From assembly GCA_965219015.1 (NCBI GenBank), contig CBDCNH010000011.1, forward strand, positions 868,001 through 932,000: a stretch of 64,000 nt of DNA, written 5' to 3'. Positions 42,508-51,735 of this stretch are shown here, in pieces (within the stretch, counting starts at the first letter, position 1; each line of letters opens with the position of its first letter). The stretch is from CBDCNH01 sp965219015. Lineage in GTDB: Bacteria > Pseudomonadota > Alphaproteobacteria > Rhodobacterales > Rhodobacteraceae. The notes under the pieces were generated by a model. The model saw only the letters and a program-made list of their open reading frames with translations. It was not told the origin of the DNA and ran no database searches. Position numbers and translations under genes: made by a program.

Positions 42508-44355
42508 TCACGGGCCGAACCACCGGATCGGCAGCAGCGTGATCCCGGGGACGAGCGTGACGAGCACCAGCACCAGAAGCTGAGCCGCGACGAAGGGCAG
42601 GATGGCGCGGAACACCGCCGAGGATGGCGCCCCGCCGACCCGCGCGGTGGTGAACACCAGGACGCCGAGCGGCGGGGTCAGCGCGCCGATCACGAGGTTC
42701 ATCACCATCACGATGCCGAATTGCAGCGGGTCCACGCCCGCGGCCGTCACGACCGGCACGAGGATCGGCACGAGGACCACGAGCGCCGCGATCATCTCGA
42801 TGAAGAGGCCGACGAAGAGGAGGAAGGCGTTGATGAGAAGGAGGAGCACGACCGCCTCGCCCGTCAGCGCGCCGAGCCAGGCCGCGATCTTCTGCGGCGC
42901 CTGCTCGAAGGTCAGGATCCATGCGAAGGGCGCTGCGGCCGCGATGATGACGGCGACGGCGACGGTGTCCTCCACCGCCTCGCGGAACGCCGCGACGAGG
43001 TTCGCCGCCGTCAGCCCGCGGTAGACGAGCGCGCCGCAGGCAAGCGCGAAGACGAAGGCGATGGCGCCCGCCTCGGTCGCGGTGAAGACGCCGAAGCGGA
43101 CGCCGCCGACGATGAGAACCGGCAGGCACAGCGCGGGCGTCGCCATCCAGAACGCGCGCCAGCGCACCGCGGCGGTCGAGCGGTCGCGCTCCCCGCCGTA
43201 GCCGCGCCGGATGGAGACGAGCCAGACCACGACGGCGAGGGCCGAGGCCATCATCAGCCCCGGCACGATGGTGCCCACGAAGAGCGCGCCCACGGACACC
43301 GAGGCGAGCGCCGCGTAGATGATGAGGCCGAGGCCCGGCGGGATCATGTTGGCGAGCGTCGAGGCGGCGGCGGTCAGCGCGCAGGCGAAGGCCCGGTCGT
43401 AGCCGTGCCGCTCCATCTGCGGCACGAGGAGCTTCGCGGTTGCCGAGGCATCGGCGGTCGAGGAGCCGGACACGCCCGCCAGCATGACGTTGGTGACGAC
43501 GTTGGCCTGGCCGAGACCGCCCCTGAAGTGGCCGACGAGGTGGAACGCGAGGTCGACGATCCGCACGGTGATCCCGCCCGCGTTCATCACCGCGGCCGCC
43601 AGGATGAAGAACGGGATCGCGAGCAGCGTGAACGAGTTGAGCGCGCCCGACATGGTCTGCGTGATCGTCACCAGCATCAGCGGCGGCAGCGGCGTCAGCC
43701 CCGCGAACGACCCGATCACGAGGGCGAAGACGATGGGCACCTCGGCGAAGATGAGGACGAGCGTCACGAGCATCAGGACCGTCGTGCTGCCCGCTTCGCC
43801 GAAGACGAGCCCGCCGCCTTCGCGGAGCGCGTAGTAGGCCGCGAGCCCCGCCACGAGGGCCGCGAGGCCCGACCAGGCCGGCCGTCCCGGCAGCGGCGCC
43901 GCAAGGAACACGAGCGCGAGCGCGCCGCCCGCAGGCACCGCCATGAAGAGATAGCGCAGCGGCAGGCGCAGCGCCGGCAGCACCTGCATCGTGCGGTTCA
44001 TGAAGTCGATGCCGTGGACGACCATCACGATGCAGGCGAGCGCCGCCGCCGCGCGCAGCATGGCACCATGCCACGCCTGCACCCGCGGCGGCAGTTTCGG
44101 CACGAAAAGCGAGATCGCGATATGGCGGTCGCGGTGCGTCAGCACCGCGAGGCCGAGGAACACCGACCAGACGAAGAGGACCTGCGCCAGCTCCTCGGGC
44201 CAGGGCAGCGAGGCGTTGAGCACGTAGCGGCAGAACACCTGCAGGACGACGACCGCGGTGGCGCTGAGCGTCATCGCGACCGCGACGGCCTCCACGGCGC
44301 GGTCGAGCGCGCGGAAGCCGCCCGCGGGCCGGCGCACCGCGACCGCTTCGCTCAC
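42508..44355 (-). CDS. TRAP transporter permease, fused DctQ-DctM subunits
   Basis: 615 residues. The first ~170 are a DctQ-type small subunit (four segments; VLQVFCRYVLNASLPWPEELAQ), fused to a DctM large subunit with about twelve segments (GSFAGLTPLPPL, NVMLAGVSGSSTADASATAKLLVPQM, TAAASTLANMIPPG, NLVIGALTPPLGVLVF). TRAP systems use a Na+ gradient and a periplasmic binder to import organic acids. GTG start; 22 bases after the binding-protein stop. Confidence 0.93.
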   Translation of the reverse strand: MSEAVAVRRPAGGFRALDRAVEAVAVAMTLSATAVVVLQVFCRYVLNASLPWPEELAQVLFVWSVFLGLAVLTHRDRHIAISLFVPKLPPRVQAWHGAMLRAAAALACIVMVVHGIDFMNRTMQVLPALRLPLRYLFMAVPAGGALALVFLAAPLPGRPAWSGLAALVAGLAAYYALREGGGLVFGEAGSTTVLMLVTLVLIFAEVPIVFALVIGSFAGLTPLPPLMLVTITQTMSGALNSFTLLAIPFFILAAAVMNAGGITVRIVDLAFHLVGHFRGGLGQANVVTNVMLAGVSGSSTADASATAKLLVPQMERHGYDRAFACALTAAASTLANMIPPGLGLIIYAALASVSVGALFVGTIVPGLMMASALAVVVWLVSIRRGYGGERDRSTAAVRWRAFWMATPALCLPVLIVGGVRFGVFTATEAGAIAFVFALACGALVYRGLTAANLVAAFREAVEDTVAVAVIIAAAAPFAWILTFEQAPQKIAAWLGALTGEAVVLLLLINAFLLFVGLFIEMIAALVVLVPILVPVVTAAGVDPLQFGIVMVMNLVIGALTPPLGVLVFTTARVGGAPSSAVFRAILPFVAAQLLVLVLVTLVPGITLLPIRWFGP

Positions 44356-44377
44356 GTGCGGGATGCCGCGCGCGTCG

Positions 44378-45403
44378 TCATGCCAGCGCGCGGATCCGGG
44401 CGATCATGTCGGCGGTCGCGGGGCTCGTCGCGCCGAACTGCTCGTAAAGCGGCGCGGACCGCTCCTCCCACTTCGCCTTTTCGTCGGCGGGGAAGGGATG
44501 GACGGTGCAGCCGATCGTCTCGAGCTCGGTCAGCGCCTGGTCGGCGCCGGCGCGGTTGATGCTGCGCTGCTCGGCGAAGACCTCCTTGGCGGAGGTGCGG
44601 CACAGCGCCTGCAGGTCATCGGGCAGCCCGTCGAGCCAGGCCGCGTTCATGCGGATCGCCTTCGGCAGGAACCAGTGGTACGTCGGCAGGATGTTCTTCG
44701 CCTGCTCGTGCCACTTGAAGCCGAGGATCGAGAAGTAGTCGGAATCGAGCCCGTCGATCACGCCCGTCGAGAGCGCCGAGTACTGTTCGGAATAGGGCAG
44801 CGGCGTCGGGTTCGCGCCGAGGAGCTTCCAGAAGTCGACCCAGACGCGCACCTCCGGCACGCGCAGCTTCACGCCTTCGAGGCTCGCGAGGTCCGTGACC
44901 GGCGCCTTGGTCAGGAGGTGCCGGAAGCCGACCTCGCCGTAGGCGATGAACTCGACGCCGGTCTTCTCGCGGGCGATCCGGCTGATCTCCTCGCCGATGT
45001 CGCCCTGGAGCACGCGGTCGACGTGGGCCTCGTCCTTGTAGATGAAGCCTGGCGCCCCTGCGGTCGCCGCGATCTCGGGCGCGATGGCCTCCTCGCTGTC
45101 GGGTCCGGCGGCGGTGACCTGGATGGTGCCGATGCGGCTCATCTCGAGAAGCTGCGCGAGCGGGCCGAGCTGGCTCGCCGGGAAGTGCTGCGCGTCGATG
45201 CGGCCGTCGCTGCGCTCCTTCAGGATCGCCGTCCAGCGGTCGAAGGCATTGGTGAACGGCGAGCCGATCGCCTCCGAATGGGCGATCCGGCAGACGTGGA
45301 CATCCTGCGCCCAACCCGCGCGCATGAGCGCCGGGGTGGCCAGCGCCGCACCGCTGAGCCGCAGGACGGTGCGCCGCGGCAGCCTCGTCGTCGTGTCGGT
45401 CAT
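44378..45403 (-). CDS. TRAP transporter substrate-binding protein DctP
   Basis: 341-residue periplasmic binder. The signal MTDTTTRLPRRTVLRLSGAA has a twin-arginine-like RRTVLRL. The DctP core is visible: FPASQLGPLAQLLEM, LASLEGVKLRVPE (carboxylate-binding Arg in KLRVP) and ALSTGVIDGLDSD. Neighbouring uxuA suggests a hexuronate or related sugar acid as ligand (inference). GGGGAG ribosome-binding site. Just upstream lies a tandem repeat. Confidence 0.92.
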   Translation of the reverse strand: MTDTTTRLPRRTVLRLSGAALATPALMRAGWAQDVHVCRIAHSEAIGSPFTNAFDRWTAILKERSDGRIDAQHFPASQLGPLAQLLEMSRIGTIQVTAAGPDSEEAIAPEIAATAGAPGFIYKDEAHVDRVLQGDIGEEISRIAREKTGVEFIAYGEVGFRHLLTKAPVTDLASLEGVKLRVPEVRVWVDFWKLLGANPTPLPYSEQYSALSTGVIDGLDSDYFSILGFKWHEQAKNILPTYHWFLPKAIRMNAAWLDGLPDDLQALCRTSAKEVFAEQRSINRAGADQALTELETIGCTVHPFPADEKAKWEERSAPLYEQFGATSPATADMIARIRALA

Positions 45404-45440
45404 GTCTCTCTCCCCTGTTTTCTGCCGCGGACGGATGCCG

Positions 45441-45510
45441 CATCGCGCGTCATCGCGTCATCGCGTCATCGCGCGTCATCGCGTCATCGCGCGTCATCGC
45501 TCGTCTTCGC
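45441..45510. repeat. Short tandem repeat, 8/10-bp CATCGCG(CG)T units
   Basis: Seven units in the order 10, 8, 8, 10, 8, 10, 10 bases run from the space between the dctP and GntR genes into the last codons and stop of the GntR gene. Units differ by one CG dinucleotide. Gain or loss of units would alter the GntR C-terminus or the spacing before dctP. Confidence 0.85.
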
Positions 45511-46197
45511 GCGAAAGTAGTCCGGCAGCGCGGCGGCCACGGCCGGAAGATCCTCGAGGATGCGCCGCAGATGGTGCCGCATCCGGTCTTCCGCCAGGTT
45601 CGGGTCGCCCGCACGGATCGCAGCGACGATCTCGCGATGCTGGCGCACCAGCGCGCGGCGCGGGAAGGTTCGCGCGCTCAGATGCCGGACCCGGTCCATC
45701 TGCGTCTTCAGGGGTTGCAGGAAGATCCATCCGCCGCCCTGCCCCGCGATGTCGGCCAGCCGACGGTGAAACGCCTCGTCCGAGGCGATGAACGGTCGCG
45801 GATCCTCGATGTCCGCAGCTTCCGCCTGTGCGTCGAGCATCGCATCGAGGTCGCCGAGTGCGGCGGGTGTCGCCGCCGGAACGACCCGGCGGACGATGTC
45901 CGCCTCGACGGCCTCGCGCACGAACTGCGCGGCGATCACGGCACCGACGTCGATCCGGCTGACGTAGCTCCCGCGTTGCGGCCGAACGTCGATGAGGCCC
46001 GCTTCCGCCAGCTTGATGAACGCCTCGCGGACCGGCTGGCGGCTGATGCCGTGCGCGAGGGCGATCTCGGCCTCCGACAGCCTCGACCCGGGCGCCAGCT
46101 CGCCGCGGACGATGCGCTCGCGAAGGAGGCGAAAAAGCTGCGGCCCAACAAGCCTTTGGGTCTCGAGCGCACCGCTTGCGCGGGGTCCGGACGTCAT
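45484..46197 (-). CDS. GntR-family regulator with FCD domain
   Basis: About 237 residues. N-terminal winged helix with LRERIVRGELAPGSRLSEAEIALAHGISRQPVREAFIKL and GLIDVRPQRGSYV, then an all-helical FCD effector domain (DEAFHRRLADIAGQ, RQHREIVAAIRAGD) with the His residues that bind a metal in this class. ExuR/UxuR-like regulators of hexuronate use belong here. ATG 46195-46197 or the GTG just before it (46198-46200) fits AAGG upstream; a longer GTG start at 46230 is possible. The 3' end lies in the tandem repeat. Confidence 0.9.
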   Translation of the reverse strand: MTSGPRASGALETQRLVGPQLFRLLRERIVRGELAPGSRLSEAEIALAHGISRQPVREAFIKLAEAGLIDVRPQRGSYVSRIDVGAVIAAQFVREAVEADIVRRVVPAATPAALGDLDAMLDAQAEAADIEDPRPFIASDEAFHRRLADIAGQGGGWIFLQPLKTQMDRVRHLSARTFPRRALVRQHREIVAAIRAGDPNLAEDRMRHHLRRILEDLPAVAAALPDYFRAKTSDDAR

Positions 46198-46230
46198 CAC
46201 GCGGAAACCTTCATGGAGCCAGACTTCCAC

Positions 46231-46260
46231 GCAGCTACCATACTAGTCAACTCCAATCGT
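46231..46260. promoter_or_regulatory. Candidate operator/promoter area between GntR and uxuA
   Basis: A locally AT-richer stretch centred on the palindrome ACTAGT (46242-46247) in the divergent intergenic region; a natural place for GntR binding. No extended dyad is obvious, so this is tentative. Confidence 0.25.
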
Positions 46261-46301
46261 CCGGGCTACGCTCGCGCCGGGCAGCGCCAGAAGGAACTCT
46301 C

Positions 46302-47519
46302 ATGCGGCAGACATGGCGATGGTTCGGGCCGAAGGATCGCGTCTCGGTGGACGACATGATGCAGGCCGGGGTCGAAGGCGTGGTCTCGGCCCTGCATCAC
46401 CTGCCGACCGGCGCCGTCTGGACGCCGGAGGAGATCGCCCGGCGCCAGCTCGAGGTCGCGCGGATGGCCGACGGGGCGCCCTCGCATCTCGCCTGGGAGG
46501 TGGTCGAGAGCATCCCGGTCTCGGAGGACATCAAGCGACAGACCGGCGACTGGCGGGGCCATCTCGATGCCTGGAAGCTTTCCCTGCAGCACCTCGCCGC
46601 GGCCGGCATCCGCACCGTGTGCTACAACTTCATGCCGGTCCTCGACTGGACGCGGACCGACCTCGCCCACCGGCTCCCGAACGGCGCGACCTGCATGCGC
46701 TTCGACCTGCCGACGTTCGCCGCGTTCGACCTCTTCATCCTGCAAAGACGCGGCGCCGAGGAGGCCTACTCCGCCGCGACCACCGCCGCCGCCCGCGCGG
46801 TTTTCGCCGCGCTCGACGACGCGGCGCGCACAGAGCTTGTCCGCACCGTGGCCTTCGGGCTTCCGGGAGCGGCCGAGACGTTCTCGCTCGAGGATCTGCG
46901 CTACCACCTCGCCGCCTACGAAGGGCTCGGAGCGGATGCGCTGCGCGGCCATCTCGTCGATTTCCTGTCCGAAGTCGCCCCCGTCGCCGAGAGCTTCGGC
47001 ATGCGCCTCTGCTGCCACCCCGACGACCCGCCGTTCCCGCTCCTCGGCCTGCCGCGCGTCATGTCGACGGAAGCGGACTACGCCGCGGTCATGGCCGCCG
47101 TCGACATGCCCGCCAGCGGGCTCACCCTCTGCTCGGGCTCGCTCGGCGCGCGGCCGGACAACGACCTGCCCGGCATCATGGACCGGCTCGGCGACCGCGT
47201 GCATTTCCTGCACCTGCGGAACGTAGCGCGCGAGACGACCGACATTGAGGGCAGCTTCCACGAGGCCGCGCATCTCGAAGGCGACACGGACATGGTCGCC
47301 CTGGTCGCGGCGACCCTGCGGCAAGAGGCGCAGCGGCGCGCCGCGGGGCGCGAGGACGCCTCGATCCCGTTCCGCCCCGATCACGGACAGGACATCCTCG
47401 ACGACCTGACACGTCGCGCCCAGCCGGGCTATCCGGCGATCGGGCGGCTGAAGGGACTGGCGGAGCTGCGCGGAATCGTGACCGCGCTGTCCCATCCGGC
47501 GCACGGGCTCCGGGCCTGA
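46302..47519 (+). CDS. uxuA: Mannonate dehydratase UxuA
   Basis: Dehydrates D-mannonate to 2-keto-3-deoxygluconate in glucuronate breakdown. 405 residues starting MRQTWRWFGPKDRVSVDDM; CYNFMPVLDWTRTDL, RLCCHPDDPPFPLLGLPRV, LTLCSGSLGARPDND, FLHLRNV and RPDHGQDI carry the metal-binding Cys/His/Asp residues of the family. AAGGA precedes the ATG. Divergent from the GntR gene. UxaC and UxuB are not in the window, so the rest of the route must lie elsewhere or be replaced by the MocA-type enzymes. Confidence 0.95.
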   Translation: MRQTWRWFGPKDRVSVDDMMQAGVEGVVSALHHLPTGAVWTPEEIARRQLEVARMADGAPSHLAWEVVESIPVSEDIKRQTGDWRGHLDAWKLSLQHLAAAGIRTVCYNFMPVLDWTRTDLAHRLPNGATCMRFDLPTFAAFDLFILQRRGAEEAYSAATTAAARAVFAALDDAARTELVRTVAFGLPGAAETFSLEDLRYHLAAYEGLGADALRGHLVDFLSEVAPVAESFGMRLCCHPDDPPFPLLGLPRVMSTEADYAAVMAAVDMPASGLTLCSGSLGARPDNDLPGIMDRLGDRVHFLHLRNVARETTDIEGSFHEAAHLEGDTDMVALVAATLRQEAQRRAAGREDASIPFRPDHGQDILDDLTRRAQPGYPAIGRLKGLAELRGIVTALSHPAHGLRA

Positions 47520-47530
47520 CCGTCGCCGCG

Positions 47531-47566
47531 ACGGCCGGCGGCTGCCCGTGCTCAGCTGCCGGCCGT
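47531..47566. terminator. Hairpin at the uxuA/RND convergent junction
   Basis: A 14-bp stem (47531-47544 with 47553-47566, one G-U pair, 8-base loop) lies 11 bases after uxuA and overlaps the last codons of the RND gene. There is no T-tract on either side, so it may act as a factor-assisted or bidirectional 3' end. Confidence 0.5.
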
Positions 47567-50500
47567 TCCGGTGCGGCGTGCGGGTGCATGGTCCGGCTCG
47601 ACCGCAGATGCCGGCTCGGACGCCTGTTCGGACGCCTTTTCGGGGGCTTCGGACGTCTCGCGCTTCGCGTTGAAGACCGCGAGGTAGAGCGCCGGCACGA
47701 AGACGAGCGTGATGATGGTCCCCGCGATGATGCCCCCCATCATCGCGTAGGCCATCGGCCCCCAGAAGATCTGGCGCGAGATCGGGATGAGCGCGAGGCT
47801 CGCGGCGGCGGCGGTCAGCAGGATCGGCCGCGCCCGATTGTCCGAGCCCTCGAACACCGCGTCCCAGCGCGACAAGCCGTCCTTCCGGCGTGCCTCGATC
47901 TCGTGGACGAGGATGATCGCGTTGCGGATCAGGATCCCCACGAGCGCCAGCACGCCGAGGATCGCCACGAATCCGAGCGGCGCGCGCGACGGCAGCAGCG
48001 CCGCCACCACGCCGATGAGCCCGAGCGGCGCCGTGCAGAGCACGATGAACGTCAACCGAAAGCTCTGCATCTGGATCATCACCAGCGTGACGATCGCAAA
48101 GAGCATCACCGGCACGACCGCGATGATCGGGCCCTGCGAGTCCGCGCTGCTCTCGACCGCGCCCCCGACTTCGATGGAGAACCCGCGCGGCAGTTCGGCG
48201 CGGAACGCATCGACCTGCCCGGCCAGCGAGGCCACGATGGTGGCGGGCTGCTCGTCGCCCGTGACGGCGGCCTTGGCGGTGATCGTCGGCACCTGGTTGC
48301 GCTGGTGGATCACCGGCGGCTCGGTGCCGTAGCCGATCCGCGCCACGGAGCCGAGCGGGATGCCGGTCGGGCCGATCTGCAGGTTGGCAAGCGCATCGAC
48401 GGAGCTGCGGTCGTCCGCGCGCCCGCGCGTCACCACGTCGACGAGGTAGGTGTCGTCGCGCAGTTCGGTGACGCTGCGGCCGTCATAGATCGTCTCGAGC
48501 GCCGCGGAGATGTCGCGTGGCGAGAGCCCGAGCTGGCGCGCCTTGTCCTGCTCGATGTCCACGCGGAGCACCCGCGCGGGCTCGTTCCAATCAAGGATGA
48601 GATAGGCAAGGCGCGTATCCGTCGCCATCACGGCAAGGAAGTCGCGCGCGCGGTCGCGGAGCGTGTCGATGTCCGGCCCGCTGATGCGGTACTCGACCGG
48701 CCGGCCGACCGGCGGGCCGATCTCCAGAAGCTTGACGTAGATGTCGTCGCCCGGAAACTCCGCCGCGATGAGCTTGCGGAGCTTGGCCTGCAGCGCGTCG
48801 CGCGCCTCGATGGACGGCGTCTGGATGACGATCTGCCCGACGTTCGGGCCGGGCGTCTGGACGTCGAACGACAAGATGAACCGCGGCGCGCCCTCGCCCA
48901 CGTAGGACGACCAGAAGACCGCGTTCTCGTCGTCCTTGAGCGTCGCCTCGAGCCGGTCCATCGCCGCCCGCGTCGCGGCGATGGACGCGTTCTGCGGCAA
49001 CGCCACGTCGACGACGAGCTCGTTTCGGTCCGAGCTCGGGAAGAACTGGTTCTCGACCTTGGTGAGCCCGTAGAGCGATGCGGCGAAGACGACGACCGTG
49101 ATCCCGATGGTCAGCCAGCGCGCGCGCATCGCGGCGCGCAGGACGCCGTGGAAGACCCGGCGCAGGCGCCCCGGACCGTCGCCGTGCCGAGCCATCTTCG
49201 CCGACAGCATCGTCACCCCGAGGAGCGGCGCGAAGAGCACGGCGACGAACCAGCTGATCACGAGCGCCACCGCGATGACGACGAAGAGCGAGAACGTGAA
49301 CTCGCCGGCGGACGAGTCGTTGAGCCCGATGGGGATGAACCCCGCGACCGTGATGAGCGTGCCGGTCAGCATCGGCGCCGCGATCGAGGTCCAGGCGTAC
49401 GAGGCCGCCTCGCGCAGCTTCTTGCCGCGCTCGAGCTGCGAAATCATCGTCTCGATGGCGATCATCGCGTCGTCGACCAGAAGTCCGAGCGCGATGATGA
49501 GCGCGCCGAGCGAGATCCGCTGGAGCGTGAAGCCGAGCGCGTTCAGGACCACGAAGGTGATCGCCAGCACCATCGGGATCGTCACCGTGACGACGAGCCC
49601 AGCGCGCAGCCCGAGGCTGACAAAGCTCACGATGAGCACGATCCCGATGGCCTCGGCAAGCGCGCGCAGGAAGTGCCCGACCGCGTCGACCACGACCTCG
49701 GGCTGGTCGGCCACATGGGCGATGTCGATGCCGATGGGTAGGCCAGCCTTGACCCCGTCGATGGCGGCCTGAAGTTCGGTGCCGAAGTCGACGATGTTGG
49801 CGCCGTCGCGCATGCCCACGGCAAGGGCGATCGCCTCCTGGCCCTTGTAGCGGAAGAGATTGTCCGGCGGGTCCACGGTGCCGCGCTCGACCGTCGCGAA
49901 ATCCGTCAGCGGGAAGAACCGGTCGTCGACGCGCAGGTTGATCCGCTCGAGGCTGTCGGCGTCGACGAACTGCCCCGAGAGCCGCACGAGGATGCGCTCG
50001 GCGCCGGACTCGACCACACCCGACGGCAGGATCGCGTTCTGCGCCGACAGCGTGTCGAGCACCTCCTGCTGGTCGATGCCCAGCGCCGCGAGCTTCTCGG
50101 CAGAGATGTCGAGGTAGACCGCCTCATCGCGTGCGCCGATCACCTCGACCTTGCCCGCGTCGGGGAGCTGCTCGACCGCACGCTTCGCGTCGTCGACCCG
50201 GTCGCGCAGCTCCCGCGGGCTGAAGCCGTCGGACGTGAAGGCGTAGATGTTGCCGAACACGTCGCCGAAGTCGGAGTTGTAGCGCAACCCCTCGAGCTCG
50301 TCCGGGAAGGTGCTCCGGATGTCGTTGAGCTTGTCGCGCACGTCCTGCCAGATGCCCGGCAGTTCGCTCGCCGCCGTCTCGGGCAGGAGCTCGACGTAGA
50401 CGACGACCTCCCCCGGGCGCGTGACCGAGCGCGTGTAATCGAGCTGGTCGATCTCCTCGAGCTTCTTCTCGATCCGCGTCGTGACCTGCGTCAGCGTATC

Positions 50501-50680
50501 CTCGACGCTGGCGCCGGGGATCGAGGCCGTGACGATCATGGTCTTGATCGCGAAGTTCGGGTCTTCCTCGCGCCCAATCGAGAAGTAGGCAAGCGCTCCC
50601 GCGAGAAGGCTCACCCCCATCAGGAACCAGACGAAGGACCGGTGGCGGAGCGCCCAATCGGAGAGGTTGAAGCCCTTCAC
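47552..50680 (-). CDS. Efflux RND transporter permease
   Basis: 1042-residue inner-membrane proton antiporter of the AcrB/HAE1 superfamily: N-terminal helix (FVWFLMGVSLLAGALAYFSI), two large periplasmic loops and two blocks of helices, including GALIIALGLLVDDAMIAIE (the DD pair of helix 4) and the repeat GVLALVGILIRNAIILVHEI. The C-terminus is Ala/Glu-rich and disordered. Forms a tripartite pump with the two adaptors encoded upstream; no outer-membrane channel gene is nearby. ATG overlaps the adaptor stop (ATGA). Confidence 0.95.
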   Translation of the reverse strand: MKGFNLSDWALRHRSFVWFLMGVSLLAGALAYFSIGREEDPNFAIKTMIVTASIPGASVEDTLTQVTTRIEKKLEEIDQLDYTRSVTRPGEVVVYVELLPETAASELPGIWQDVRDKLNDIRSTFPDELEGLRYNSDFGDVFGNIYAFTSDGFSPRELRDRVDDAKRAVEQLPDAGKVEVIGARDEAVYLDISAEKLAALGIDQQEVLDTLSAQNAILPSGVVESGAERILVRLSGQFVDADSLERINLRVDDRFFPLTDFATVERGTVDPPDNLFRYKGQEAIALAVGMRDGANIVDFGTELQAAIDGVKAGLPIGIDIAHVADQPEVVVDAVGHFLRALAEAIGIVLIVSFVSLGLRAGLVVTVTIPMVLAITFVVLNALGFTLQRISLGALIIALGLLVDDAMIAIETMISQLERGKKLREAASYAWTSIAAPMLTGTLITVAGFIPIGLNDSSAGEFTFSLFVVIAVALVISWFVAVLFAPLLGVTMLSAKMARHGDGPGRLRRVFHGVLRAAMRARWLTIGITVVVFAASLYGLTKVENQFFPSSDRNELVVDVALPQNASIAATRAAMDRLEATLKDDENAVFWSSYVGEGAPRFILSFDVQTPGPNVGQIVIQTPSIEARDALQAKLRKLIAAEFPGDDIYVKLLEIGPPVGRPVEYRISGPDIDTLRDRARDFLAVMATDTRLAYLILDWNEPARVLRVDIEQDKARQLGLSPRDISAALETIYDGRSVTELRDDTYLVDVVTRGRADDRSSVDALANLQIGPTGIPLGSVARIGYGTEPPVIHQRNQVPTITAKAAVTGDEQPATIVASLAGQVDAFRAELPRGFSIEVGGAVESSADSQGPIIAVVPVMLFAIVTLVMIQMQSFRLTFIVLCTAPLGLIGVVAALLPSRAPLGFVAILGVLALVGILIRNAIILVHEIEARRKDGLSRWDAVFEGSDNRARPILLTAAAASLALIPISRQIFWGPMAYAMMGGIIAGTIITLVFVPALYLAVFNAKRETSEAPEKASEQASEPASAVEPDHAPARRTGTAGS

Positions 50681-51735
50681 GGCTGCACCCTGCCGCCGAC
50701 AGGGGCCCCGTCCTTCAGAGAATGGACGCCGCGTGTCACCACTTCGTTGCCCGCCTCGAGCCCCTCGGTGACCTCGACGCGGTCGCCGCGGGGTGCGCCG
50801 GTCGTGACCTCGCGGCGATGCACGATCCCCGCGTCACGGTCCACGATCCAGAGCGCCGGCGGCGTGCCCGCGATGACCGCGCTCGCCGGCACCGTGAGGG
50901 CGGCGTCCTGGCCGGCGACAGGCCGCACCTTGACGAGTGCGCCGAGCCGGAAGGCGTCCGGCGCGGTGCCGAGCGCAAGATGGATGCGGCGCGTCCGGGT
51001 CGCGGCGTCGGCGACCGGATCGATCCGGGCGAGCCGCGCCTCGAGGCTGACCTCGGGCGCCACGAGCAGCGTCACCTCGAAGGCCTCGCCGTCCCTTACG
51101 CGGCCGAGCTCCGCCTCGGTCAGGTCCGCCACGACCTCCCGCGTCTCCGTGGCGGCCAGCGTCAGGACCGGGGCGCCGGCCTCGAGCGTGGCACCGGGCT
51201 CGACCTCGGTCCGCGTCACGACGCCGTCCCGCGGCGCGACCAGCGTGGCGTTGGACCGCGCGTCGGCGGCCTGGTCGCGGGTGGCGCGGGCCTGCTCGAG
51301 GGCGGCATCCGCGCCGGCGAAGGTGTTCTCGGCCGCCTCGAGCCGCGTGGCGCTGTCGGTCCCCCGCGCGACGAGTTGCCGCGACCGGTCGAGCGCATCG
51401 GCGGCGCTCTTGCGCTGCGCCTGCGCCACGGCGACGCCCGCCTCCGCCGATCTCAGGCTCGCGTCGAAGTCCTGCGGATCGAGATACGCGATCTCGGCCC
51501 CCGCAGCGACGAGATCGCCGATCTCGACGCTGCGCCCCGCGAGCGTGCCGGCCTGCGGAAAGCCGAGATCGGTCTCGACCCTGGCCATGATCGTTCCGGT
51601 CCAAGGCCGCGGCGCGCTCGTCTCCGGGCTCACGATCTCCGACACGACCGGGCGTGGCGGCGGTGCCGGCGCGGGGTCGTCCTTGCACCCGGCGAGACCC
51701 AGCATGCAGGCGCCCGCGATGAGCGCGCCCCTCAT
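50677..51735 (-). CDS. RND efflux periplasmic adaptor (lipoprotein) 1
   Basis: 352 residues. The signal MRGALIAGACMLGLAGCKDD ends in a lipobox (LAGC), so it should be lipid-anchored. The membrane-fusion-protein order is visible: half lipoyl domain (VEIGDLVAAGAEIAYLD), Ala-rich alpha-hairpin (about 85-150), second half (APRDGVVTRTEVEPGATLEAG) and beta-barrel. Start ATG 51733-51735 overlaps the stop of adaptor 2 (ATGA). Confidence 0.9.
   Translation of the reverse strand: MRGALIAGACMLGLAGCKDDPAPAPPPRPVVSEIVSPETSAPRPWTGTIMARVETDLGFPQAGTLAGRSVEIGDLVAAGAEIAYLDPQDFDASLRSAEAGVAVAQAQRKSAADALDRSRQLVARGTDSATRLEAAENTFAGADAALEQARATRDQAADARSNATLVAPRDGVVTRTEVEPGATLEAGAPVLTLAATETREVVADLTEAELGRVRDGEAFEVTLLVAPEVSLEARLARIDPVADAATRTRRIHLALGTAPDAFRLGALVKVRPVAGQDAALTVPASAVIAGTPPALWIVDRDAGIVHRREVTTGAPRGDRVEVTEGLEAGNEVVTRGVHSLKDGAPVGGRVQP

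Noticed and set aside
45441..45510. CRISPR array
   Set aside because: Units are 8-10 bases with no spacers; it is a simple tandem repeat. No other CRISPR-like repeats or cas genes were seen.
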